This document shows, in pieces, positions 16,684-24,643 of a DNA stretch of 35,822 bases. The DNA is from Streptomyces sp. SolWspMP-5a-2. GTDB lineage: Bacteria > Actinomycetota > Actinomycetes > Streptomycetales > Streptomycetaceae. Position 1 is the first letter of the stretch; each line of letters begins with the position of its first letter. The stretch is from positions 1 through 35,822 of the forward strand of contig NZ_FMCI01000128.1 of assembly GCF_900091845.1 (NCBI RefSeq). The letters are read 5' to 3'. A program made the position numbers and the translations under genes. The notes under the pieces are model-generated. The model saw only the letters and a list, made by a program, of their open reading frames with translations, was not told the DNA's origin and ran no database searches.

Positions 16684-16718
16684 GGAGGGCCCCCGGACCG
16701 AACGTCCGGGGGCCCTCC
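16684..16718 (+). terminator. Strong terminator between cbtA and the second riboswitch
   Basis: A perfect 15-bp stem (16684-16698 with 16704-16718) around a 5-base loop (CGAAC). It separates the cobalt operon from the B12 ABC operon. Between cbtA and this hairpin there is also a short GACC tandem run at about 16562-16580. Confidence 0.85.
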
Positions 16719-16834
16719 GGCGTGCCACCCCGGGGGTGGCGGCCGTCCGGGGACGGCGACCGTCCCGGGTCCTGCGGTCTGCGGCCCGCACGGGGTGACG
16801 CACCCGACACACCGGCCGGTACCGGGATCTTGAT

Positions 16835-17000
16835 AGCCTCGGGGCGCCAGTCGAGCCACATCCGAGGCCAGGGAATCCGGTGCGAATCCGGAACTGACGC
16901 GCAGCGGTGAGGGGGACGGGCGGGGCACGACACGCCACTGGGAGACCGGGAAGGCGCCCCGTCCGGACGAACCCGAGTCCGAAGACCTGCTGGCACCTCC
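16835..17000 (+). promoter_or_regulatory. Cobalamin riboswitch (classic form) upstream of the btuFCD-like operon
   Basis: All landmark elements of the classic cobalamin riboswitch are present in order: GCCAGGGAATCCGGTG (16867-16882), GCGAATCCGGAACTGACGCG, the B12-box-proximal CAGCGGTGA, CCACTGGG (16935-16942), GGGAAGGCGCC (16948-16958) and GAGTCCGAAGACCTGCTGGC (16975-16994). The GCCAG at 16867-16871 can pair with CTGGC at 16990-16994. Further hairpins follow before the first gene: a CCCCGCGGGG stem near 17003-17013 and GGCTC/GAGCC at 17028-17045, candidates for the expression platform. The exact 5' boundary is approximate. Confidence 0.95.
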
Positions 17001-17059
17001 GCGCCCCGCGGGGGACCCCGTAGGCAAGGCTCCGCGTACAGAGCCCCGACCACCGAGGC

Positions 17060-18106
17060 ATGCCCGTGCTCCGTTCCGCCCGCCGTTCCGCGGCGCTCCT
17101 GCTCACCCCCGCCCTCCTGCTCACCGCGTGCGGCGGCTCGGGGGACGGCACCGGGAAGGCGGCGCGGGCGACCGCCGCCGGATACCCGGTCACCCTCGGC
17201 AACTGCGGACACGAGGTGACCGTCGACGCGGCCCCCGAGCACGCCGTCTCCCTCAACCAGGGGACCACCGAGATCCTGCTCTCCCTCGGCCTCGCCGACC
17301 GGATGGCCGGAACCGCCACCTGGACCGACCCGGTCCTCAAGAACCTTGAGAAGGCCAACGCGGGCGTCCCGCGACTGGCCGAGAACAACCCCTCCTTCGA
17401 GAAGGTCCTGGACGCCGGACCCGACTTCGTCACCGCCTCCTTCGTCTCCACCCTCGGCAAGGGCGGTGTCGCCTCCCGCGCCCAGTTCGAGAAGCTCGGC
17501 GTCCCCACCTACGTCTCGCCCTCCGACTGCTCCGAGGGCAAGGACAACGACACCGGCGGCGACGGCTCCCGCAGCAAGCCCCTCACCCTCGACGCCGTCT
17601 ACGGCGAGATACGCGACCTCGCCCGCGTCTTCGGGGTCGAGCGGCGCGGCGAGGACCTGGTGACCCGGCTCGAGGGGCGGGTCACCGCCGCCACGAAGGG
17701 CCTGGACGCCTCCGACGTCACCCTCATGTACTGGTTCGCCAACTCCCAGTCGCCCTACCTCGCCGGATGCTGCGGCGCCCCCGGCGCCATCACCCGCGCG
17801 ATCGGCGCGAAGAACGCCTTCTCCGACACCCACGACGAATGGCCCCAGATCAACTGGGAGACCGTCGCCGACCGCGACCCCGACGTCATCGTCATCGGCG
17901 ACCTGACCCGCAAGCAGGAGACCGCCGAGACCGCCGCCGCCAAGATCCGCTTCCTGGAGACCAACCCGGCCACCCGCAACCTCACGGCCGTCAAGAAGAA
18001 GCGATTCGTCAGTCTGAGCGGCCAGGCCATGAACCCGTCCATCCGCACCGTCGACGGGATCGAGCAGGTCGCCGCGGCCCTGCGGGAGTTCGGGCTCACC
18101 CCGTGA
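17060..18106 (+). CDS. ABC transporter substrate-binding lipoprotein, probably corrinoid (BtuF-like)
   Basis: A lipoprotein of the metal-chelate/vitamin B12 binding class (348 aa). A Sec signal with lipobox LLTAC puts the lipidated Cys at residue 24. The mature protein has ALNQGTTEILLSLGL-like helix starts (SLNQGTTEILLSLGL) and a cysteine-containing AGCCGAPGAI near residue 238, then DPDVIVIGD. The riboswitch upstream points to a corrinoid ligand. Close relatives are, from memory, sometimes named F420-0 transporter components by automated annotation, which conflicts with this regulation. The ATG at 17060 has GAGG only one base away. GTG at 17066 is better spaced (7 bases) and may be the true start. 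It overlaps the permease gene by GTGA. Confidence 0.88.
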   Translation: MPVLRSARRSAALLLTPALLLTACGGSGDGTGKAARATAAGYPVTLGNCGHEVTVDAAPEHAVSLNQGTTEILLSLGLADRMAGTATWTDPVLKNLEKANAGVPRLAENNPSFEKVLDAGPDFVTASFVSTLGKGGVASRAQFEKLGVPTYVSPSDCSEGKDNDTGGDGSRSKPLTLDAVYGEIRDLARVFGVERRGEDLVTRLEGRVTAATKGLDASDVTLMYWFANSQSPYLAGCCGAPGAITRAIGAKNAFSDTHDEWPQINWETVADRDPDVIVIGDLTRKQETAETAAAKIRFLETNPATRNLTAVKKKRFVSLSGQAMNPSIRTVDGIEQVAAALREFGLTP

Positions 18107-19116
18107 GTCCCCGCATCGCCCTGCTGTCGCTCGGCGGACTGGCCGCCCTGCTCGCCTCGATCGCCGTCGCCGTCACCATCGGACCCGCCGACATCTCCAC
18201 CGCCGACGTGTGGACCTCCGTCGCCGCCCACCTCGGCCTCGGCGACAGCGGCCTGCCGCCCCTGCGCGACGGCATCGTCTGGGACCTGCGGATGCCCCGC
18301 ACCCTGCTCGCCGCCGTCTGCGGCGCCGGGCTCGCCGTCTGCGGCGCCGTCATGCAGTCCCTGCTCCGCAACCCGCTCGCCGACCCCTTCGTCCTCGGCG
18401 TCTCCTCCGGCGCCTCCACCGGCGCCGTCGCCGTCGTCGTGCTCGGCGTGGGCGGGGGAGCCGTGTCGCTCTCCTCCGGCGCCTTCCTCGGCGCGCTCCT
18501 CTCCTTCGGCCTGGTCCTGCTGCTCAGCCACGTCCTCGGCGGCTCCACCGACCGGGTGGTGCTCTCCGGGGTCGCCGCGATGCAACTCTTCTCCGCGCTC
18601 ACCTCGTTCGTCGTCCTCACCTCCGCCGACGCCGAGACCACCCGGGGCGTGCTGTTCTGGCTCCTCGGCTCGCTCACCGGCGCCGACTGGGGACAGGTCG
18701 CGCTCTGCGCCGCCGTCCTCGCCGTCGTCCTCGCGGTCTGCCTCGGCCACGCCCGCACCCTCGACGCCTTCGCGTTCGGCGCCGAGGCCGCCGCAGGACT
18801 CGGCGTCCACGTCGCACGGACCCGGCTGATCCTGCTCTCCGTGACGGCGCTGCTGACCGCGGTGCTGGTGAGCTGCGCCGGCGCGATCGGCTTCGTCGGC
18901 CTGGTCCTGCCGCACGCCACCCGCGCCCTGGCCGGTCCCGGCCACGCGCGGCTGCTGCCGGTCACCGCGCTGACCGGCGCCGTCTTCCTGGTGTGGGTGG
19001 ACACCGCCGCCCGCACCGTCCTCGACCCCCAGGAGGTCCCGGTGGGCGTGGTGACGTCCCTCATCGGCGTGCCCGCGTTCGTCGCCGTGCTCTACCGCGG
19101 CCGGAGCAAGGCGTGA
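18103..19116 (+). CDS. ABC transporter permease, BtuC/FecCD family
   Basis: A membrane permease (337 aa) with eight to ten hydrophobic helices. It carries the FecCD signature region RMPRTLLAAVCGAGLAVCGAVMQSLLRNPLADPFVLGVSSGAS (residues about 61-105). The later motif CAGAIGFVGLVLPHATR is the site that contacts the ATPase. GTG at 18103 overlaps the stop of the binding-protein gene (GTGA), and its own TGA overlaps the ATPase GTG. It forms the channel of the B12-riboswitch-controlled importer. Confidence 0.93.
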   Translation: MSPRIALLSLGGLAALLASIAVAVTIGPADISTADVWTSVAAHLGLGDSGLPPLRDGIVWDLRMPRTLLAAVCGAGLAVCGAVMQSLLRNPLADPFVLGVSSGASTGAVAVVVLGVGGGAVSLSSGAFLGALLSFGLVLLLSHVLGGSTDRVVLSGVAAMQLFSALTSFVVLTSADAETTRGVLFWLLGSLTGADWGQVALCAAVLAVVLAVCLGHARTLDAFAFGAEAAAGLGVHVARTRLILLSVTALLTAVLVSCAGAIGFVGLVLPHATRALAGPGHARLLPVTALTGAVFLVWVDTAARTVLDPQEVPVGVVTSLIGVPAFVAVLYRGRSKA

Positions 19117-19910
19117 CCGGCCTCGGCGCGGACCGCGTCGTCCGGCGCGTCGACGGACGGCTCATCGTCGACGGGGTCACGCTCGGCGTCGACCCGGGCG
19201 AGACCCTCGGGCTGCTCGGACCCAACGGCTCGGGGAAGTCCACGCTGCTGCGCATGCTCTCCGGGGTCCTCGCGCCCAGCGCCGGGGTCGTCACCCTGGA
19301 CGGGCGCCCGCTGCCCGAGGTCGGCCGCCGGGCCACCGCACGCCGGGTCGCCTCGGTCGAGCAGCACGCCCACACGCTGACGGAGCTGACCGTCCGTGAC
19401 GTCGTCGCCCTCGGCCGCATCCCGCACCGGCGCGCCTGGACGCCCGCGTCGGAGGCGGACCTGCGCGCGGTCGACGGCGCGCTCGACCGGACCGGGCTGA
19501 CCGGCCTGGCCGACAGGTCCTGGCACACCCTCTCCGGCGGCGAGCGCCAACGTGCCCAGATCGCCCGCGCGCTGGCCCAGGAACCCCGCGAACTCCTCCT
19601 CGACGAGCCGACGAACCACCTCGACATCCAGCACCAGCTCGACCTCCTCGACCTGGTCGCGGGCCTCCCGGTGACCACGATCGTCGCCCTGCACGACCTC
19701 AACCTCGCCGCGATGTACTGCGACCGCCTGCTGATCCTGCGCGCCGGCCGCGTGACGGCGGAGGGCACCCCCGGGGACGTCCTGACCCCGGCCCTGATCG
19801 CGGACGTGTACGGGGTACGGGCGGAGGTGACGCACGGCCCGGGGTATCCGGTGATCCGGTTCGTGCGGGGGGCGGGGAAGGACGCGGGGGTGGTGAACCG
19901 GGTGGGGTGA
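19113..19910 (+). CDS. ABC transporter ATP-binding protein, BtuD/FecE family
   Basis: The ATPase of the importer (265 aa). Walker A GPNGSGKS (about residues 35-42), Q-loop near VASVEQHAHTLTELTV, signature LSGGERQRAQIARALAQEP, Walker B ELLLDEPTNHLD and the switch His in VALHDLNLAAMYCDR are all intact. GTG at 19113 overlaps the permease TGA. The C-terminal tail is short and G-rich and is followed by 262 bases without a gene. No extra sensor domain is present. Confidence 0.94.
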   Translation: MTGLGADRVVRRVDGRLIVDGVTLGVDPGETLGLLGPNGSGKSTLLRMLSGVLAPSAGVVTLDGRPLPEVGRRATARRVASVEQHAHTLTELTVRDVVALGRIPHRRAWTPASEADLRAVDGALDRTGLTGLADRSWHTLSGGERQRAQIARALAQEPRELLLDEPTNHLDIQHQLDLLDLVAGLPVTTIVALHDLNLAAMYCDRLLILRAGRVTAEGTPGDVLTPALIADVYGVRAEVTHGPGYPVIRFVRGAGKDAGVVNRVG

Positions 19911-20172
19911 GGAGTGACTCCCTCGTCCCTTCCGTGCGGTCTGTCCCTCCCGTTTCTCGGGGCGCTCTCGGCCCACGGGTATCGGGGTGCGGCGATTCGG
20001 ACATCGGCGGGGGTGCGGGTGTCGGGCGGAGGCCGGGTGCTCGCACGGGTCGTGGTGCGGGCGGTGCCGTGCGGGCCCGGGAACAGGCGGTCGGGGATGC
20101 GACTGAAACACGTGTGTTCGATCTCGGGTGCCGGTCGTTGTTCCGTTCGCCGACACTTCTCCGGAGGACACC

Positions 20173-20673
20173 ATGCCCGCACCGCCCGCCGCCGACCGCC
20201 CCCGCGCGGTCGCCCACCACATCGGCGTGCACCTCTACGCCGAGCGCGACGGCCGCCTGCTGCTCGGCCTGCGCCACCCGGACTCCGCGTACGCGCCGCT
20301 CCAGTACCACTTCCTCGCCGGGCACTGCGAACAGGAGTCCGCCGTGACGTGCCTGATCAGGGAGGCGCGGGAGGAGGCGGGGCTGGAGATCGACCCGGCC
20401 GACGTCGAGTTCGCGCACGCCGTGCACATCCTGCACGCGCCCGGGACCCGGCCGAGGCTCCAACTGGTCTTCCGGGCCCGGCGCTGGACCGGGGAGCCGA
20501 CGGTGCGGGAGCCGGACAAGTGCGTCGGGTGGGGCTGGTGGCCCCTCGACGGACTCCCCGAACCGATGGTCGCCTACGCCAGGACCGCGATCGACGGCGT
20601 CCGGGCCGGGCGGACCTACAGCGAGCTGGGCTGGCCGGGCCACCCGGCTCCCGCGAGGAGCGCCGCCGGATGA
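20173..20673 (+). CDS. NUDIX hydrolase, partner of the methyltransferase-NUDIX gene
   Basis: A 166-aa NUDIX protein. The box runs GHCEQESAVTCLIREAREEAGL: Gly, Glu, Arg-Glu, Glu-Glu and Gly are in order, but with one residue fewer between the first Gly and Glu than the standard motif. The N-terminus HHIGVHLYAERDGRLLLGLRH is typical. ATG at 20173 has CGGAGG five bases upstream. Its TGA overlaps the ATG of the next gene (ATGA at 20670-20673), so the two are translationally coupled. The substrate is unknown. Upstream, 19911-20172 holds no gene; it contains an ACACGTGT palindrome at 20108-20115. Confidence 0.88.
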   Translation: MPAPPAADRPRAVAHHIGVHLYAERDGRLLLGLRHPDSAYAPLQYHFLAGHCEQESAVTCLIREAREEAGLEIDPADVEFAHAVHILHAPGTRPRLQLVFRARRWTGEPTVREPDKCVGWGWWPLDGLPEPMVAYARTAIDGVRAGRTYSELGWPGHPAPARSAAG

Positions 20674-21767
20674 GTCCCGTCCCCTCCGAGCGGTGGTCCG
20701 CGCACTACGCCGACGGCGCGGGGTTCAGACGCCTGGGCGCCACCGAACGCGCCCTGCTCACCCGGTACGCCCCGGCCCCCGAGGGCGGACGCGCGCTGGA
20801 CGTCGGCTGCGGGACAGGCGAACTGGCCCGGTTCCTGGCCGGGTCCGGCTACCGGGTCGACGCCGTCGACTTCGCGCCCGCGGCCCTGGAACGCGCCGCG
20901 GACGACCACCAGGGAAGGGAGGGCGTCCGCTACCACCCGCACGACATCGAGCGCGACGACCCCGAGCAACTCCCGCACCAGGCGTACGACTTGATCGTCC
21001 TGCGGCTGTGCGTGGCGTTCCTGGGCGACCGCACCCGGGTCCTGAACCGGCTCCGTGAACGAGTCCGCCCCGGCGGTGTCCTGTGCGTGATCACCCCCGT
21101 CGCGGAGGCGGTCCCCGAGCAGCGGCGGGGCATCGCGCTCGACGAGGCGGAGATCGACCTGCTGGGCGCGGGCTGGACGTCCGCCGACCGCCACGACGTG
21201 GACGACCTCGCCGTCGTCCTGCTGAGCGGTCCCGCGCCCGCACGGGTCACCCACGCCGACCGGGGCCGCCCGTCGCCGCACGCCCTCACCGGTGCCGGTG
21301 CCGTCGTCACGGACGCCCGGGGGCGCGTGCTGCTCGGCCTCTCGGTGAGCGGGATCTGGGAGCTGCCCGGCGGCAAGAACGCGGCCGGCGAGGACTTCCG
21401 GGACGCCGCCGTGCGGGAACTGGAGGAGGAGACGGGGCTCGTCGCGGACGCCTCCGGAGCGCGGTCGGCCGCCCTGCTGATGGACTCGGTGCACGGCATG
21501 CCGCGGCTGACGGCCGCCGTCCGCGTCGCCGGGTACACGGGCGAACCCACCGTCACCGAGCCGCACCTGATCCGCCGCTGGGAGTGGCACGAGGTCGCCG
21601 ACCTGCCCACGCTCGGCCGACCGCTGTTCACGCCGAGCGCCCACATCATCGACACCTTCTGGCCGGGTCTGCTGCCCGACCTGCCACCGGTCCTGCGCTA
21701 CCCGATCGCCGCCGACGGCGACCACGGCGGCTCGGAGACGGGGGAGGGGGTGATGGGGCCCGGGTGA
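20670..21767 (+). CDS. Fusion: class I SAM methyltransferase + NUDIX hydrolase
   Basis: A two-domain protein (365 aa). Residues about 1-190 are a class I methyltransferase with SAM motif LDVGCGTGELARF (DVGCGTG at 44-50), an acidic VDAVDF loop and RVRPGGVLCVITP. Residues about 205-345 are a NUDIX domain with a canonical box at 235-257 (Gly235, Glu241, Arg249-Glu250, Glu253-Glu254, Gly256). The fusion has no stop or frame change and is one open frame. It is coupled by ATGA to a separate NUDIX gene, so the operon makes two NUDIX domains and one methyltransferase. I know of no defined pathway; a modified nucleotide or nucleotide-sugar substrate is a guess. Confidence 0.88.
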   Translation: MSPVPSERWSAHYADGAGFRRLGATERALLTRYAPAPEGGRALDVGCGTGELARFLAGSGYRVDAVDFAPAALERAADDHQGREGVRYHPHDIERDDPEQLPHQAYDLIVLRLCVAFLGDRTRVLNRLRERVRPGGVLCVITPVAEAVPEQRRGIALDEAEIDLLGAGWTSADRHDVDDLAVVLLSGPAPARVTHADRGRPSPHALTGAGAVVTDARGRVLLGLSVSGIWELPGGKNAAGEDFRDAAVRELEEETGLVADASGARSAALLMDSVHGMPRLTAAVRVAGYTGEPTVTEPHLIRRWEWHEVADLPTLGRPLFTPSAHIIDTFWPGLLPDLPPVLRYPIAADGDHGGSETGEGVMGPG

Positions 21768-21984
21768 TGGATGACGGACGAGGGGCGCGGGGGGCTTATG
21801 GAGCGGGGGAGCGGGGGCCTGGCGGGTGCGGGGCTCGGCCTGGTGGAGTAGGGCGCCGTGCGCCGTGCGGCCCGGCGCCACAGAGTGGGGGTGTGGAGAA
21901 CGGCAGAGCGACTGCGGCACCGACCGACGAACGCGGGGCGCACGGCTCCCGGTGTTCCGGCCCCCTGCCCGGGAGGGCCGCGCG

Positions 21985-23040
21985 GTGAGCCTGACGGGCA
22001 CGCCCTTCCTCGTCCTGCTGATCGTGGTCACCGTGCTGTGCGTGGCCGCGACGCTGCTGCTCTGGGCGCGGCTCAGAGGCCCCCACCCGCTGCGCTGGGT
22101 GCTGCGGTTCCTGATGATCGCGCTGTGCCAGCTCACCGCCATCTCGGTGGTGGCGACCTGGATGAACGACGACTACGGCCTCTACTCCTCCTGGAGCGAC
22201 CTGCTGGGCGAGGACGACAGCGCCGTCTCCATGGTGGGACCGCCGGTCGACCGCGCCACGTTCACCCGCAGCGACGCGGGCACCCTGGACACCTACTTCC
22301 GCGGGCGCCACTCGCGGATGGCCGGGCAGGTCATCGTCTGGACGCCCCCGCAGTACAAGGAGGCCAGACGCCGCGGCACGCGGTTCCCGGTCGTGCTGCT
22401 GCTCCACGGCGTGCCGGGCAGCCCCGCGTCCTGGCTGGAACACGGGGGCATGCCGGGGGACTTCAAGCAGCTCATGGAGGCCGGGACCACCCACCCGTTC
22501 ATCCTCGCGATGCCGGTGGTCGATCCGGGGGGCGTCAACACCGACTGCACCGACCAGCCCGGGGGGAAGGTCGCCACCTGGCTCGCGCGGGACGTGCCGG
22601 AGCTGCTCAGCCACAAGTTCCGCACCCTCCCCGGGCCCAAGGGCTGGGGGCTGATGGGCTTCTCCACGGGCGGTTTCTGCGCGGTCCGGCTGCCGCTGGC
22701 CCACCCGGACGTCTTCGGCGCGGGCGCCGCCCTCGACCCGGACCCGCTGACCGGTGACCCGGGGGTGATCAGCAACACCGGGGAGCGCGAACGGACCAGC
22801 CCCACCTCCATGGTGAGACACGCCAAGGCGTCCGTCGACCTCTTCCTCGCGACCTCGGCGGAGGACCCGGACAGCCCGCCGCGCTATCTGCGGGAGTTCG
22901 AGAGGGCCGCGGCGGGCACGCCCACCAGGACGCAGGTGACGGTGCTGCCGACCGGCGGCCACAACTACAACACCTGGACGAGGCTGTACCCGCCGGCGTT
23001 CGGCTTCCTCAGCCGCCACACGACGGCGCCGACGGCGTGA
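21985..23040 (+). CDS. Membrane-anchored alpha/beta-hydrolase (esterase D fold)
   Basis: A 351-aa protein with two N-terminal transmembrane helices (about 6-28 and 38-58) followed by an extracytoplasmic esterase domain. The sequence PVVLLLHGVPGSPASWL (134-151) forms the oxyanion region, the nucleophile is Ser227 in GFSTGGF, and the catalytic His326 is in PTGGHNYNTW. The layout matches the mycolyltransferase/antigen 85-like or esterase D group in actinomycetes, which act on cell-surface acyl groups. GTG at 21985 has GGGAGGG upstream. The 217 bases before it hold no gene I can support. Its stop lies 11 bases from the stop of the convergent tetR. Confidence 0.87.
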   Translation: MSLTGTPFLVLLIVVTVLCVAATLLLWARLRGPHPLRWVLRFLMIALCQLTAISVVATWMNDDYGLYSSWSDLLGEDDSAVSMVGPPVDRATFTRSDAGTLDTYFRGRHSRMAGQVIVWTPPQYKEARRRGTRFPVVLLLHGVPGSPASWLEHGGMPGDFKQLMEAGTTHPFILAMPVVDPGGVNTDCTDQPGGKVATWLARDVPELLSHKFRTLPGPKGWGLMGFSTGGFCAVRLPLAHPDVFGAGAALDPDPLTGDPGVISNTGERERTSPTSMVRHAKASVDLFLATSAEDPDSPPRYLREFERAAAGTPTRTQVTVLPTGGHNYNTWTRLYPPAFGFLSRHTTAPTA

Positions 23041-23057
23041 GGGGGCGGGGCTCACGC
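23035..23057. terminator. Shared hairpin embedding both stop codons of convergent genes
   Basis: GCGTGAG (23035-23041) and CTCACGC (23051-23057) form a 7-bp stem around a G-rich loop. The TGA of the esterase gene and the TGA (TCA on plus) of tetR both lie inside the stem arms. It could serve as a bidirectional terminator. It is short, so confidence is moderate. Confidence 0.5.
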
Positions 23058-23618
23058 GCCGCCGGTCACGTTCCGCAGCTCGCTCAGGCACTCCCGCATC
23101 AGCGCCGAGAGGGTCCGCTCCCCGTTCTCCGCGATCCACCGCTCGAAGCCGACCTTGAAGACGGCCATGCCCGCCTCGGCGGTCAGGCTGGCCGCGGGTT
23201 CCTCGACGCCCCGGTCCCGCAGCGTCTCCGCGATCGCCGTCGACAGGGAGGCGAGCTTGATCAGCTCGCGCTCCCGCAGCTCCGCGTTGGCGTCTATGAC
23301 GGCATACCGCTGCCGCGCGAAGGGGCGCCGGTCGTGGAACAGGTCACCCGCCGCCTCCAGCCCGGCCGCCATCGCGTCGATCGGGGTGGCGGAGCCGGGC
23401 GCCCCCGCGACCGCCGTCACGAACAGCGCCCGCAGCTCCTCCGAACCGTCGAACAGCACCTCGCGCTTGTCGGCGTAGTGACGGAAGAACGTCCGTTCCG
23501 TCAACCCGGCCCGCCTGGCGATCTCCGCCACCGTCGTCTGCTCGTACCCGCGCTCGCTGTAGAGCTCCAACGCGGCCTTCGCCAAGCGCTGGCGCGTGTT
23601 CGGCTCCCATCGACCCAT
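23052..23618 (-). CDS. TetR-family transcriptional repressor
   Basis: A 188-aa TetR regulator with a helix-turn-helix at about residues 23-50 (YEQTTVAEIARRAGLTERTFFRHYADKREVLF). The C-terminal ligand domain has no motif that tells its effector. ATG at 23618. A TAGGAT (23631-23626 on the minus strand) would start transcription at about 23619, giving a nearly leaderless message; no good -35 is seen. It is divergent from the SDR/epimerase gene across an 84-base gap containing two copies of the same operator-like sequence, so it very probably represses both itself and that gene. Confidence 0.92.
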   Translation of the reverse strand: MGRWEPNTRQRLAKAALELYSERGYEQTTVAEIARRAGLTERTFFRHYADKREVLFDGSEELRALFVTAVAGAPGSATPIDAMAAGLEAAGDLFHDRRPFARQRYAVIDANAELRERELIKLASLSTAIAETLRDRGVEEPAASLTAEAGMAVFKVGFERWIAENGERTLSALMRECLSELRNVTGGA

Positions 23619-23633
23619 GGTCCAGATCCTACG

Positions 23634-23685
23634 TGATGACAGTCGCTGACATCGGTGCTACGTTTGATGACAGTGACTGACATCG
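23634..23685. promoter_or_regulatory. Two tandem operator copies between tetR and the SDR/epimerase gene
   Basis: Copy 1 (23634-23654) and copy 2 (23665-23685) share TGATGACAG-N3-CTGACATCG, differing only at two central bases. Each is an imperfect inverted repeat (GATGACAG against GATGTCAG). The copies are 31 bp apart, about three helical turns, so bound dimers would sit on the same face. A promoter ATGACA (23636-23641)-17-TACGTT (23659-23664) for the SDR gene lies under copy 1 and ends just before copy 2. Confidence 0.75.
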
Positions 23686-23702
23686 ATCGTTGGGGAACTC
23701 TC

Positions 23703-24626
23703 ATGCGCATCTTCGTGACCGGCGCGTCCGGCTGGATCGGCTCCGCCCTCGTGCCGGAACTCATCGACGCGGGGCACCAGGTGGTGGGCCTCGCCCGCTC
23801 CGAGGCGTCCGCGGCGGCGCTCACCGAGGCCGGTGCGGAGGTGGTCCGCGGCACCGTCGACGACCTCGACGTGCTGCGCACCGCGGCCACCGGGTCCGAC
23901 GCGGTGATCCACCTCGCCTTCAAGCACGACATCGCCTTCAGCGGCGACTTCCAGGGCGCCTCCGACGCCGACCGCCGTGCCGTCGACACGTTCGGCGAGG
24001 CGCTCGCCGGTACCGACCGGCCCTTCGTCATCGCCTCCGGGGTCGCCGGTCTCAAGTCCGGTCAACTGGCCACCGAGCAGGACATGCCGGAGACCACCGG
24101 CTCGCCGGTGGCCGGTCGCGCCGCCACCTCCATGGCGGTGCTCGACCTCGCCTCGCGGGGCGTCCGCTCCTCGGTGGTCCGGCTGTCGCCCACCTGCCAC
24201 GGCGACGGTGACAACGGCTTCATGGCTGCCCTCGTCGCCATCGCCCGGGAGAAGGGCCTCTCCGGCTACCTCGGTGACGGAGCCAACCGCTGGCCCGCCG
24301 TCCACCGCCTGGACGCGGCGCGGCTGTTCCGGCTGGCCGTCGAGAAGGCCCCCGCCGGGTCCGTGCTGCACGGCACCGCCGAGGAGGGCGTCCCGATCCG
24401 TGAGGTCGCCGAGGTGATCGGCCGTCACCTGGACGTCCCGGTGGCCTCGGTGTCCGCGGACGACGCGGCCGGGCACTTCGGCTGGATGGCGGGGTTCGTC
24501 GGCCTCGACGCCCCGGTCTCCAGCGCCCGGACCCGCGAACTCCTCGACTGGCACCCGACCGGCCCCGGTCTCCTGGAGGACCTGGAGAAGGGCCACTACT
24601 TCCGGCCCGCCACCCCGACCCACTGA
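23703..24626 (+). CDS. Atypical SDR / NAD-dependent epimerase family protein
   Basis: An extended-type Rossmann protein (307 aa) with the dinucleotide motif TGASGWIG (6-13), an AVIHLAF strand and a conserved RLSPTCHGDGDNGFMAALVAIA segment. The usual catalytic YxxxK is not visible: its expected place reads AGRAATSMAVLD. It belongs to the atypical SDR group, and its chemistry is uncertain; the name epimerase describes only the fold. ATG at 23703 follows a TTGGGG stretch without a good Shine-Dalgarno. Upstream ATGs at 23655 and 23667 lie within the operators and are less likely. It is under the divergent TetR. Confidence 0.88.
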   Translation: MRIFVTGASGWIGSALVPELIDAGHQVVGLARSEASAAALTEAGAEVVRGTVDDLDVLRTAATGSDAVIHLAFKHDIAFSGDFQGASDADRRAVDTFGEALAGTDRPFVIASGVAGLKSGQLATEQDMPETTGSPVAGRAATSMAVLDLASRGVRSSVVRLSPTCHGDGDNGFMAALVAIAREKGLSGYLGDGANRWPAVHRLDAARLFRLAVEKAPAGSVLHGTAEEGVPIREVAEVIGRHLDVPVASVSADDAAGHFGWMAGFVGLDAPVSSARTRELLDWHPTGPGLLEDLEKGHYFRPATPTH

Positions 24627-24643
24627 CCGCAGCCGGGGACCGA

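Noticed and set aside
20104..20140. TGAAAC...CGTT as an ECF sigma promoter for the NUDIX operon
   Set aside because: The spacing between the two elements is about 26 bases instead of 16-17.
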